Shown piece after piece: positions 10,619-21,537 of a stretch of DNA of 64,000 nt (positions are counted from its first letter, which is position 1; each line of letters starts with the position of its first letter). A model generated the notes under the pieces. The model saw only the letters and a list, made by a program, of their open reading frames with translations. It was not told where the DNA came from and did not search any database. The translations under genes were made by a program, and so were the position numbers. Source of the DNA: Terebella lapidaria (Eukaryota > Annelida > Polychaeta > Terebellida > Terebellidae); contig OX424567.1 of assembly GCA_949152475.1 (NCBI GenBank), positions 26,561,402-26,625,401 on the forward strand, given 5' to 3'.

Positions 10619-12460
10619 CACAGTGCCGAAACCGACTATGGTAACGCGCATTACCATAATCAAAAATGGCGGCAGGTATTTGTGGTTCGAATTTGATCGA
10701 GCTAAACAACTTGAATAAGAGGCTATTTTGAAGCATTCAGAAGTCTGTGATATAAAGTTGATTGTGCTGCACATATTTACTAAGGCTAGTTACAGAAAAA
10801 TAGGCTTTTTCTACGAGATATCGGCGACTGAAAATCGTGGCTGACTATGGTAACGCCCGAGTCCAAGGATACATTGACTATGGTAACGCATAGTGAGGAC
10901 TATGGTAATGCATTCACTACTTCACTGCGGATAATATATATAACACAAAAATTGAACTGTAATTTATACGATATTCGTATATTTACTACAGGGAATAGGT
11001 CTATTTCAGGTTACAGTGCAATTTTTTCTTTAAAACTGCATATACTGGGTGAAGCAACGTGCTGAAACCTATGCTGACATCGTGAGATGTAGAACCACTG
11101 AGTGAACACAGTTTGCGGACGATGTTCCAATTTATGAAAACACAGTCCGTCATTGCCCACAATACAGGAACACGGACAAGGGAGCGTCGGACTAGTAAAT
11201 ATTGAAATATTTGAACAAAATGTCACACTTCTTACCCCTCGCACATCAGTTGTAAGAAAGTTGCCTCGAACTATGTTCCCTACTCCTCTTACTACTAATA
11301 TTCATCAGAGATAAAAGGTGGCAGACGGATAAAATGGTATTCACATTTAGTGGATCATGGTGTGGTACAATCTTAGTAATAGTGGTATAATTGGGGTGCA
11401 AATTCCCAGAGGCCCAAAGAGCATGGTCCCAAAGTCAGTGCCGACATACCGGTATTAATATTCACCCAGACAAACATGGTTTGTTCTCGATAGGATAAAA
11501 AGCTTAGATAGGAAACAAGATGAACGGTTCCACAGGTATGACACAGGCCACAGGCCCAACACACTCCTTTTGTGACCTCTATTTTGCCTTCTCTTTCGTA
11601 TTTAGACATGATTGTTGTTGTGAAAAGGCACCGACATAGCCTACATTAATGGTGATCCGTGTTCACACGACGAAAACACCCGTATGCCTACAAATCGCAC
11701 TCGAATATCGTCAATTTACATGCGACTCGAACGCACAGTTTGACCAGTGACGGTCGCCGCAACCAGATCGCATGCGATTGGCGTGCAACCGAGTCGCTGC
11801 AACTGACTCGCATAGTCTGAGGACCAGCTTAAATCAAACCTGCATTGTCTCCTGTTTTTGAAATTCCTCAATATTTCTGACAATTCGATGGGGAAATGCA
11901 CAGATTTGTAAAAATTCAAATGCGGCTTTATGCCAGACCCTGCGTTTAATCGACAACTTGGGGTTTCTCATCATGTGTAGCATAGGTCTGGAATAATAAC
12001 ATTGATGGAGTTGCTGACCTGTGTACAGTAATAAAATCGCATATGTTTTTTTTACATTGATTTGTGATGAAATAACAGATGACTCGAGAGTTTTCGACAC
12101 ATATATCCTACCCATCAAATCATTGTTATGTTGACAAAGAATTGTGTTTGTGTACGGAAGCCCCATCGCATTACCATAGTCATTAAATTTCCTACAAATC
12201 ACATTACCATAGTCTGACATTCGCGTTACCCTAGTCAGGACACAATTGTCCACCCTCCGTTTCCACTAATATATCACCAAGTGACTCATTGCACATATTC
12301 GGTATTACCTTACATGTATCGATTTCGCTGTATTTCGAAGATCCCCTCAATTTATACACGTTATATGCATATAAATTCACTAGCAAATTCGAACCACCAA
12401 TGCCTGTCGCCATGTTTGACTATGGTAATACGCATTACCATAGTCGGTTTCGGCACTGTG
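10619..12460. mobile_element. Non-autonomous DNA transposon, 1842 bp, 5-bp target duplication
   Basis: The ends are long inverted repeats. The left end starts CACAGTGCCGAAACC at 10619 and the right end finishes GGTTTCGGCACTGTG at 12460; similarity continues inward for about 70 bp. GTAAT flanks it at 10614-10618 and 12461-12465, and the empty site is seen in the neighbouring R copy. The motif gactatggtaatgcg recurs near both ends as a near-palindrome and again inside (10846-10912 and 12160-12235), as expected of transposase-binding sites. No transposase is encoded. I do not assign a superfamily. Confidence 0.85.
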
Positions 12461-12465
12461 GTAAT

Positions 12466-13390
12466 GCGATTTGGGGCGAAAATTTTTTTTTTCGCCTACT
12501 CGTCAAAAATTCAAAATGGCCACCACACGGAGATCGGCGATACAAGGGCAACAAAACTTATACACGTCACAGAGGTATATAAGAGGAATCTTTTTAAATA
12601 AACATCTCAAAACTGATCAGACAGTTTCCGAGAAAATATAGACCAGGTGTAAATTTGGGCATTTTTCGACCCAAAAATGGCTGTTCTGACCTTTCAAGGT
12701 CATCCAAGGTCAAATTCAAGGTCACCACACAAGTCGCCATATATGACTTCCCATTTGAAAGTGCCAATTTCTAAGCTCTATGTTCAAGTGTTCTATGAGT
12801 ACAGTCCGGACAGCTCCCATTATGAAGGAAAAAAATGCCGAAAATTTTCTGTCCAAAATTTTTTTCAAAGGGTGAAAATTTTTTTTTGCCTAGAAATGGC
12901 CCAAAATGGATAGTAATGCGATTTGGGGCGAAAATTTTTTTTTTCGCCGACCCGCCAAAAATTCAAAATGGCCGCCACACGGAAACCGGCGAATTTAGGG
13001 CAACCAAACTTATACATATCACAGAGGTATATGAGGGGAATCTTTTGAAACCAAAAACTCAAAACTGATCAGACAGTTTTTGAGAAAATGGCCGTCAAAG
13101 TCCAAAATTGAGCGTTTTTCGACAAAAACTGTCGCCATTTTGAAAAAAAATGCGAAAATCAAAAAACAAAAAAATACCTCCTTCTCAAAATATTTTTGGG
13201 CATTTTTCCGCAAAATTTCAGAAAGATTCGATCGTTAACTTTAAAGATAAAAATGTTAACGCCGGACGGACGGACGGACGGACGGACGGACAGACGGACG
13301 GACGGACGGACGGACGGACGGACGGACGGACGGACGACGGACGCAACGCCATGCCAATAGGTTATCGGACCAAAGGTACGGTAACCTAAA
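12466..13390 (+). repeat. Family R repeat: remainder of interrupted copy plus a full second copy
   Basis: Bases 12466-12640 complete the copy split by the 1842-bp element. A second, well-preserved copy runs from ~12640 to 13390 and ends in a (GACG)n tract and the block ccaataggttatcggaccaa. That end contains two short palindromes (ggttatcgg / ccggtaacc type). It encodes no recognisable protein. Confidence 0.8.
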
Positions 13391-14455
13391 AATAAAACGT
13401 CCCTCCCTACCTAGTTTTGAAAAAATAGGAGGACGAGAAACAGATAATTAATTTTTTCAGGCCTAACCTAAAACCACGTTCGTGAAACTCCGTGGCCTAT
13501 GACCACCCTTTGAACCCCTACCACCGTAAAGAATATAAGCGTGCAATCTACTAGTAGCACGTGGACATATATTACATAATTCAAAATAGCGTAGTAGATG
13601 TTTTGGCATGAAAAATTGTAAATCAAATCTATTGCGTATCAAATTTTTAATGATACTGGATTTAAAACATTCAATACAATGCTCCGTAACCTCGAATAAG
13701 CCTTCTCATTCATTCACGTGTAGAAAATAGGCTACAAATCCTCATTACACAGCAGACTTAACATTTTATCCTAATAAGAGCCTATTTGTTCTTCTGGTTT
13801 TCGTGTACATGCACTTCGTGAATAATGACGTGAGAACACGGCAGGAAACTTATCTACACCGTTGCCTAGTTCAGCCCAATAACAGAGTTAAGTGCTAGTC
13901 TCTTCCTGAGCCAACAACCGCTTTCGCTCGACACCCTGTCACAGTGGGTCAGGATTTATGAACTTATTTCAGAGCAAAACATGTTTTGAATCCATGAAAT
14001 GCACTATGTGTATCATTTTCTTCCCCTCTCAGTTGTTTCCAACAATTTATGTCCCTCAATTTTAAGTTTTAAGCTTTAAATTCCATACTTTGTAACTTGA
14101 CAGCTGTTTGTTTACATTTTCATCATGGTGCAGTTTTGTCATGCTACAAACATTCCACTCGAATTAGCCAATCAGTGAGCATCATGCAATCAGCTGATGA
14201 TGGGTGTGATGTCATAATCCGGGAAATATTCGCCTTTTGGGACTTTTGGCGCCAAATCTTAGATTGAAAGCTTTTAGCCTGTGGTTGAATAGGGCCCTGC
14301 CCTTGAATAGTGCTAACTGTTGCCGTAAATTTACTTATTTTGTATAGCCAATTCGCGAAAAAAAAATTAAGAGACTGTAATATTAATTTGTGAATATTTT
14401 CATTTCATTGTATATTGATTCATTAACTGTAATATCTTGAATACCCTATCTTGAA
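13175..14455. repeat. Tandem duplication, copy 1 (1281 bp)
   Basis: The sequence from tacctccttctc at 13175 to the next tacctccttctc at 14456 is repeated almost base for base. It includes the tail of family R and ~1 kb of other AT-rich DNA with no ORF of note. Copy 1 is uninterrupted at the site where copy 2 carries a transposon. Confidence 0.9.
13260..13336. repeat. (GACG)n simple repeat
   Basis: Almost pure GACG tetranucleotide runs occur here. Shorter versions occur at the same place in other R copies (14545-14580 and, inverted, near 54440, 57300 and 57480), so the tract belongs to the family. Confidence 0.95.
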
Positions 14456-15520
14456 TACCTCCTTCTCAAAATATTTTTAGGCATTTTTCCGCAAAATTTC
14501 AGAAAGATTCGATCGTTAACTTTAAAGATAAAAATGTTAACGCCGGACGGACGGACGGCCGGACGGACGGACGGACGACGGACGCAACGCCATGCCAATA
14601 GGTTATCGGACCAAAGGTACGGTAACCTAAAAATAAAAAGTCCCTCCCTACCCAGTTTTGAAAAAATAGGAGGACGAGAAACAGATAATTAATTTTTTCA
14701 GGCCTAACCTAAAACCACGTTCGTGAAACTCCGTGGCCTATGACCACCCTTTGAACCCCTACCACCGTAAAGAATATAAGCGTGCAATCTACTAGTAGCA
14801 CGTGGACATATATTACATAATTCAAAATAGCGTAGTAGATGTTTTGGCATGAAAAATTGTAAATCAAATCTATTGCGTATCAAATTTTTAATGATACTGG
14901 ATTTAAAACATTCAATACAATGCTCCGTAACCTCGAATAAGCCTTCTCATTCATTCACGTGTAGAAAATAGGCTACAAATCCTCATTACACAGCAGACTT
15001 AACATTTTATCCTAATAATAGCCTATTTGTTCTTCTGGTTTTCGTGTACATGCACTTCGTGAATAATGACGTGAGAACACGGCAGGAAACTTATCTACAC
15101 CGTTGCCTAGTTCAGCCCAATAACAGAGTTAAGTGCTAGTCCCTTCCTGAGCCAACAACCGCTTTCGCCCGACACCCTGTCACAGTGGGTCAGGATTTAT
15201 GAACTTATTTCAGGGCAAAACATGTTTTGAATCCATGAAATGCACTATGTGTATCATTTTCTTCCCCTCTCAGTTGTTTCCAACAATTTATGTCCCTCAA
15301 TTTTAAGTTTTAAGCTTTAAATTCCATACTTTGTAACTTGACAGCTGTTTGTTTACATTTTCATCATGGTGCAGTTTTGTCATGCTACAAACATTCCACT
15401 CGAATTAGCCAATCAGTGAGCATCATGCAATCAGCTGATGATGGGTGTGATGTCATAATCCGGGAAATATTCGCCTTTTGGGACTTTTGGCGCCAAATCT
15501 TAGATTGAAAGCTTTTAGCC

Positions 15521-15608
15521 ATAGGCGGATCTAGGGGGGGGGCGCACCCGGCGCGCGCCCCCCCTAAAATGAGAGAGAGAGAGAGAAAGAGAGAGAGAGA
15601 AAGAGAGA

Positions 15609-15644
<36 letters not shown>

Positions 15645-16838
15645 GGCCCTGGATTTATTATAGATAATATAAATATAATATCTAAGGTAAAGAGCTGATA
15701 TGAATAAATCGTGGGCGTAGATGGGGGGGGGGGGGGGGGTTCGGGGGGTTTGGTCGAACCCGCCTTTTCACCTGAAATTCCAGGCTTAAACCCAACTGAT
15801 CCAACAGCAAAAGGGTCCGTTTCAAGCATAAAATATCCCGTTATATCCCCATCGATGGTCGACCACAAGAGCGGATCTGGGGGGAGTGGGTGTCCAAGGG
15901 TTCTGAGTCTGCCTTTTTCTTCCACTGGAACCCTCTCATTCAGCATGATTGACCGTTTCCATGCAAGTTCCAATTTTGGCCCAGGGATTTGACTTAAATT
16001 GGTGCAACTTCTCCTGTATCTACTGATGATTAAAAAGGTAACTACTTACCTACTATAAGTGCCAAAGGCAGATCCATGGGGTGGGGACGGAAGGGGACCT
16101 TGTCCACTCCTCACGCCCCCCCCCCACCCCACGCACAAAATTAATATCGAAAATATAGGGGGTAGTGTCGGTACAGAAATGAAAAAATACTTGATTGCGA
16201 TATGGCGGACATGTATGGGGAATATAATATTAGTTCTGATGCATTTTTGTCACCAAATGCTTTGAGATATAATAAATTTGGTATTGGCATTATTTGGTAT
16301 TGATGATGAAAAAAATAATTAATTTGGATTTAATAACAATTGCTTGATTAAAAAAGGTGGTTTTAGTGAGTTTGAGTGAAATTTATACACTGGAGAGGCC
16401 AGGAAGCTACTACAGAACATGAAAAGGGCTCTGTCTTCTGGGGCCTTTCAGCGGGCCCCAGACCCCCGGTCGCGAGGTGCTCGCCGGGCTCGCATTGGTC
16501 CACTCCCTTAAATCCTGGATCTTCCCCTGGATGCACTACTCTCTTCATTTAGTATGATATACATTCATACTACTTTAATTACTAAAGGGGGCTTACAGCG
16601 CACCCCCCCCCTCCCACACACACACAACCTGGAACCAAGCACCTTGTACTCGTCCCTGATTAGTACACGAAATAGGCATCCGATTGTCCCAGAAACGTCT
16701 CCGGAAACCACCCCAAATGCTCTCAAAAAACACCAAAATGCTATTTTTTATCGGGGGGCTTACGGCGCCCCCCGAACCCCCAGGCCGCATTTACTTTGTT
16801 TGCGCCCCCCCTAATCAAAATTTATGGATCCGCCTCTG
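15521..16838. mobile_element. Non-autonomous DNA transposon, 1318 bp, 6-bp target duplication
   Basis: It starts ATAGGCGGATCTAGGGGG and ends GGATCCGCCTCTG, so AGGCGGATC is the shared inverted terminal core and the subterminal parts are G- or C-rich (GGGGGGGCGC type). TTAGCC flanks it at 15515-15520 and 16839-16844, and the empty site is seen in duplication copy 1. The inside holds a (GA)n tract, poly-G/poly-C runs and internal gcggatctgggg echoes. There is no transposase ORF; the ORF at 15515-15973 crosses the (GA)n tract and is not real. Confidence 0.9.
15569..15640. repeat. (GA)n microsatellite
   Basis: This is a long, nearly pure GA dinucleotide run inside the 1318-bp transposon. Confidence 0.95.
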
Positions 16839-17016
16839 TTAGCCTGTGGTTGAATAGGGCCCTGCCCTTGAATAGTGCTAACTGTTGCCGTAAATTTACT
16901 TATTTTGTATAGCCAATTCGCGAAAAAAAAATTAAGAGACTGTAATATTAATTTGTGAATATTTTCATTTCATTGTATATTGATTCATTAACTGCAATAT
17001 CTTGAATACCCTATCT

Positions 17017-17503
17017 GTGCTAGAGTATGTAAGTTTTATGTCCGATAAAGATCTATGTAAAATTAGTGTGAATGAATCTGAGGTACGGCCTTCGAGCATT
17101 GCCTTCGAGCATTGCCAGAAGTACCTCTCCTCTTGCGCTGTCTCACGCCAGGTGGAATATACTAGCTCCTTCGTAATTTACGATATATAACTTTCAAACA
17201 TATAGCATGTTGACTATTACCGTTCGAGATGCTGAATTACGGTAATTGGGTTCCACGGAGGATAGTCTTTTGACCAGTTTCTTCTCAAGATTGCACGTGC
17301 TAGCCGCACGTGGTTTTAGTATGTATGTCGAACGACCGTTTAAACCCGCCTCAAGAAATGCGTACTATTTTCGTTTCAGATTGATAGAATAAACACAAAC
17401 GGCCAATATAATAACTCTACTCATGAAAATACTTCATATTTTGATGTGAGAATCGGCCTTATTTCCACCACATAGATTTTGTTTACGACCGTTAAATGAC
17501 TCG
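17017..17503. other. Unassigned DNA left of the Gypsy insertion
   Basis: Nothing recognisable was found. It contains a short direct repeat (ccttcgagcattgcc twice near 17090-17115) and ends at the Gypsy target site. Confidence 0.5.
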
Positions 17504-18236
17504 TGTGAAGAATATCGTTCACGGCCGATATCAAGCCGGTTTAACTGGGTCGTCGTGTGATACAATAAGCCGGCAGTTTCAATTTAACTGTTTATTGTGG
17601 TGATAAAGACTGATGATCAATCACGCACAATCAGGGTCGCACTCTCACCTACGTCGGGTGATATCCCAGTCTATATTTCTATATTCCTAGTATAGTCCTT
17701 TATACAACTTGCACATATATCCGATAGATTATATATATTAATATCGACAGTCTCACAGGAACTTTTGTATACACGTCCTGCCACTGGGATTTACACTACA
17801 CTTCTGCGCAGTAAAGCGGGGCCGAGGGACCATGTGGCTGTGTAATTTCCCGCCAAGTGTAAGCGGTGTTGTGATAGGTTGAATGTGTGGTGCAATGCGC
17901 TGATGTCACCGGGAAAGTGGGTTTCCCCGGCTCGTGTCAATACTTGGAATGCCTGTATGTGTGCACGTGATGTATGGAGTATGTGTGTCAAGTTCTATGT
18001 TTAGAAGTCAGTGCATGTGAAGGTCAAGGTCGAGTAAACGGGGCCGAGTGTACTGAGCTAGCGGGGCCGCAGGTGCGTGGTTTGACCTGTGTATGTAACC
18101 ATGACTACATGGAGTTTATACCTGTGATCGTATAGTGTGTACTTGTCCTGTATGTAAGTCATGTAGAATGAATGTTTGTTGTGGAAATGTGTAGTGCGCG
18201 GGAGGGACGGGAGTAACAGTCGCTAAAATTACTACA
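17504..18236 (-). repeat. 3' LTR of the 13.4-kb Gypsy element
   Basis: This is 733 bp, TG...CA, matching 30159-30891. It contains several GGTCG/GGCCG motifs on the plus strand, as the rest of the element does. Confidence 0.95.
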
Positions 18237-18252
18237 TAACACCCCTTCATTA
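18237..18252 (-). promoter_or_regulatory. Polypurine tract next to the 3' LTR
   Basis: The minus strand reads TAATGAAGGGGTGTTA directly before the 3' LTR. This is the expected place and composition for the plus-strand DNA primer. The 11-mer TGAAGGGGTGT recurs three times near 27260-27378. Confidence 0.75.
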
Positions 18253-18738
18253 ATCCTACGCCCTCGGGATTACCCTTCCCGGACCCTACCGTCGCCAAAA
18301 ACTAAACAATAAAAAGCTGAAAAGTCCTAAAGGTCAAACCCAAAAGCACTCACACACACATGCCGCGCGAAATGAGAAAACACTTCATACAATAAAAATT
18401 CCTAACTGTCAAAATAAACGTCAGCAGTCAGTCCGTCAGCAGTCTCTACGATGATACATATACAAATACATGCACAACAATGAATGGAATGTATGATATG
18501 GAATGATAAACAAAACTCCTCGACGTTTCAAAGCGAAACGGAACTATAACTTTAAGAGTCTAATGAACTGAAATAAAATGATGGTTAAATTTAACTAAAT
18601 TACATGTATAAAAACAAAAAGCCATGACTAGGATATTAAATGTGTATGTACAACTATTTACAATATATTTGTGCCGTGACCAGAATTGTTTGGTCACTCG
18701 GGGCCGCATCAAAGGGGCCGAACAGTTCGGGGTCGTAT

Positions 18739-21537
18739 TTACTTGTCCTCCCGTTCACGCCTGCTGGCGGGAGGAGGCGGGGCCGCTGGCGATGCCTGCC
18801 GCATCAGCTGTAGCTGTTCGTCCGGGGGTAGTCTGGGCAGGATGGACACGATCGTGGCCAACAACTCCCCCGGGATGGTCGGTGTGGTCGGGGTCGACGG
18901 AGCTTGTGCCTCCGATGGCGTCGGGGTCGAAGTCGCTCGAAGCCGAGTGATTTCCTGTCGTTGGTGGGCGACTTGGTCCTCCAACTGAGTCACACGGACT
19001 CGAAGCCGTAGATTTTCTTCGGACAGGGCGTCCGGGAACGTGGGCTGGTGGCGCTCGTGCAGAGCACCCATCCCAAAGCCGACAGACAGGCCGTTATATT
19101 CTGCCTGCCTGATGTGGTGATCCAGGGCCGACAGGTACTCCCGACGAATCAGTCGCAAGTACTGGTGCGCTAAATCATCAGCGCGGGCGAGTGACAGGGT
19201 CGGAAGGTGCTCCTCCGGTTCTGACGGCAGAAGCAAGGGGTCGGCATTATGGGCGGCCTGTTCGAGACGAGCCGTCCAAAAGTCCTCGTGAAATCCGAGG
19301 TAGTTCGGGAGCCGCTGGGCGTCCTCATCCCGTAGGAAGTCTGTGAGGTCGGGGTTCTGGCCGGGTAGTGCCTGCAGGCCGGGAAGCGAGCGGGTCGCCA
19401 AACGTCTGCCGTGTTGCCGCAGGAACTGGAAATCAGCCGCGAACTCGCCGGATCCATGAAGCGGCAGACGCTCGTCGAGGTCTCTGTGGAGTGACTCGAG
19501 CTGCTCTGGGTCGTCCACTTGGAGTCGGGGCCGGTCTCTATCGGTGCCGCGTGTCGGAACGGAGCGCAGAGGCTCCACTTCCTCCGTGAGGTACGGTGGG
19601 AGCGGGACGGGTTCCACCATCCGTCGTGAAGGCTCCGGTGAAGAGTCCGGGGTCGAAAACGGTGTCGGGGTCGCACGTACAGGAGATCCGGGTGCAATCT
19701 CCCTGAGTGGAGGTGGCCGATCCTCAACTGGACTCTTCGGCTCGGGAGTCTCCTTGCCGGTTGATGACGATACCGGTGTGGTATTCAGGGGTCGACTTGG
19801 GAGTGGCGGATACTCCTCAGGTGGAGGGACCAATCCCTCACGGACTCGGTAGTCCGTGACGTTAGAGGCCGTGGGTCGTTCCACAACCATCCGCCGGGGT
19901 ATGATATCCGACGGCCGAGCTCTAGACGGGGTCGAAGATGTCACTGTGGTGACCGGTCGAGTTGTCGCTGGCGACACCACTGTCGCGAACGAAGCCGTCG
20001 TGACGACCGCCGAGGCCGAAACACCGGTGGTCGTTGTCGGGACCTCCTCCGCCGTGCTCACTGATGTCGTCTGGTAGTTTATGGGCCGAACGAAGAAGAT
20101 CGTACTGGGTCGTCGAATTCGAACCCGCGTGTTCATGGTCTCGATGTCACTGACCATGCGGGTAAGCCGAATCTCGTCTGCCGGGGTCGAAGCACGATTG
20201 TACTCCAGTCGACGGAGTACCTGTTGCACTTCCGGGGCCGAGTTGGGCGGATACTGTTCAAAGAGCTCTGGCGCCATGTGCCAGATGCCGAACGTCAGGA
20301 CGGTGTTGACATCCCTCCTGAAGATCGGGATGTTGGCCGGAACTCTTGGGGGTCGATAATTCGGGTTCGGCTGCATGTCGACTCTGCAGCGTAGCGCGAA
20401 CCTGACGAGCATGGGGCCGGATGCCGATAGTCGTCCTTCCTGGTAGAAGGGGAACGACGTCACGTGTTGCGGGGTCGCTTGAGACAGATGCCGGAACATC
20501 TCCTCCTGGGCCAATGTCCGGAAGCCGTCGCGGGCCGGACACACGAAGTAGCGCAGGAACGGAAAATGATACGCTAGCACGTGCGCATCAAGACTCTGGG
20601 CCGTCCGAAAAGGTCCGCGTCGTGGCACGGAGGACCACTGTCGTTCTCCTGCTCCCTCCTCTTCGCCGATGCAGAAGGGGCACTCGAATCGACCGTCTCC
20701 ACGCTGTAGCGGGGCCAATGTGAGGAGGTTTCCCTCCGACAGGGTCGACTGCTCATCGAAGTTATGGATGTGGCCGTATCCAGCGCTCCGATTTCGCTTA
20801 CTGAGTGGAACCTTGTTCCAGTCTATGGGCCGAGTTCCGTAGGGTGTCACGGGAGGTGGCACCAATTCCATTAATTCCGCCACTTGCCGACGGAAAGTCG
20901 AGGTCGGGGCCGTAATAGCAGATCCGCCGCTGGAGCGTGACGAACTGCTGGAGGTCGATCGGGCTCCCGCTCCATGCTTCTTCTTGAAAGAAGTATAAGT
21001 TCTCTTGTTTGGAGAACGGGAGGCCGCAGGTCGTGCTACTGCTGAACCGGAAGCGGGTGAAGTCGGGGCCGGAGCGATCGGGGCGATCACTTGATTTGCT
21101 GGGTCGGGTTGGCGGCTCGCTGTGGCGACTCGTTGAGCTTCTTGGGCCGCTTGTCGTGCTTCAATTGCACGCTGGACGATACTTCCGCCCTCCTCGAGTC
21201 GGCGGAAGCGTTCGGGGTCGATATTGAAGATGTCGTCCGGAGTCGGGCTCGGTGTATGGCGCTCTCCTCGTTGCGCCAGCTTGCTCCGGGCCGTTTTGGG
21301 TCGCGCTCCCTTTTCTGATCCGCTTGCCGTGTCACTGAGCGTGACTGGATCGCGCTGTTCAGGCTGCGAGTCGGGGCCGGACGAAACTTCGTTGTCGGGG
21401 ACGATTATGGGATGATCTGATTCATCCCCGGTGTCGATTACTTGGACAGTGATGTTATCGCCGTCCAACTTAACTGTGCGGGGCCGATTGTCACCTGGGT
21501 CGCTATTTTCCCGGTCGTCTCCGGGTTTGTCAGCCAT
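18739..21537 (-). CDS. Extra ORF of the Gypsy element after pol (932 aa, unknown function)
   Basis: This open frame lies between pol and the 3' LTR, where env sits in retroviruses. However, I see no signal peptide and no long hydrophobic segment, so an envelope is not supported. The N-terminal ~200 residues are acidic and Ser/Pro-rich, then basic (NKRTYTSFKKKHG). Around residues 285-345 there is a Cys/His cluster: CPFC, then HVLAYH, then a second C...H set, which suggests zinc binding. A Thr/Pro-rich middle follows. The C-terminal ~100 residues contain a likely coiled coil (EENLRLRVRVTQLEDQVAHQ) near 835-870. The family is not recognised. The open frame in a young element suggests it is used, perhaps as an RNA- or DNA-binding or particle-associated protein; that is inference. 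Confidence 0.7.
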   Translation of the reverse strand: MADKPGDDRENSDPGDNRPRTVKLDGDNITVQVIDTGDESDHPIIVPDNEVSSGPDSQPEQRDPVTLSDTASGSEKGARPKTARSKLAQRGERHTPSPTPDDIFNIDPERFRRLEEGGSIVQRAIEARQAAQEAQRVATASRQPDPANQVIAPIAPAPTSPASGSAVARPAASRSPNKRTYTSFKKKHGAGARSTSSSSSRSSGGSAITAPTSTFRRQVAELMELVPPPVTPYGTRPIDWNKVPLSKRNRSAGYGHIHNFDEQSTLSEGNLLTLAPLQRGDGRFECPFCIGEEEGAGERQWSSVPRRGPFRTAQSLDAHVLAYHFPFLRYFVCPARDGFRTLAQEEMFRHLSQATPQHVTSFPFYQEGRLSASGPMLVRFALRCRVDMQPNPNYRPPRVPANIPIFRRDVNTVLTFGIWHMAPELFEQYPPNSAPEVQQVLRRLEYNRASTPADEIRLTRMVSDIETMNTRVRIRRPSTIFFVRPINYQTTSVSTAEEVPTTTTGVSASAVVTTASFATVVSPATTRPVTTVTSSTPSRARPSDIIPRRMVVERPTASNVTDYRVREGLVPPPEEYPPLPSRPLNTTPVSSSTGKETPEPKSPVEDRPPPLREIAPGSPVRATPTPFSTPDSSPEPSRRMVEPVPLPPYLTEEVEPLRSVPTRGTDRDRPRLQVDDPEQLESLHRDLDERLPLHGSGEFAADFQFLRQHGRRLATRSLPGLQALPGQNPDLTDFLRDEDAQRLPNYLGFHEDFWTARLEQAAHNADPLLLPSEPEEHLPTLSLARADDLAHQYLRLIRREYLSALDHHIRQAEYNGLSVGFGMGALHERHQPTFPDALSEENLRLRVRVTQLEDQVAHQRQEITRLRATSTPTPSEAQAPSTPTTPTIPGELLATIVSILPRLPPDEQLQLMRQASPAAPPPPASRREREDK

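Larger units (their letters stand above)
14456..17016. repeat. Tandem duplication, copy 2, split by a transposon
   Basis: This copy matches 13175-14455, with a shorter GACG tract and a few substitutions. It is interrupted between 15520 and 16845 by a 1318-bp DNA transposon and ends at ctatct near 17016. Confidence 0.9.

Noticed and set aside
15515-15973. Minus-strand 152-codon ORF with a long SLSLSL tail
   Set aside because: The tail is the (GA)n tract and the ORF crosses a transposon boundary.
18739-21537. Calling the extra Gypsy ORF an envelope gene
   Set aside because: No signal peptide, transmembrane segment or fusion-peptide-like stretch is visible.
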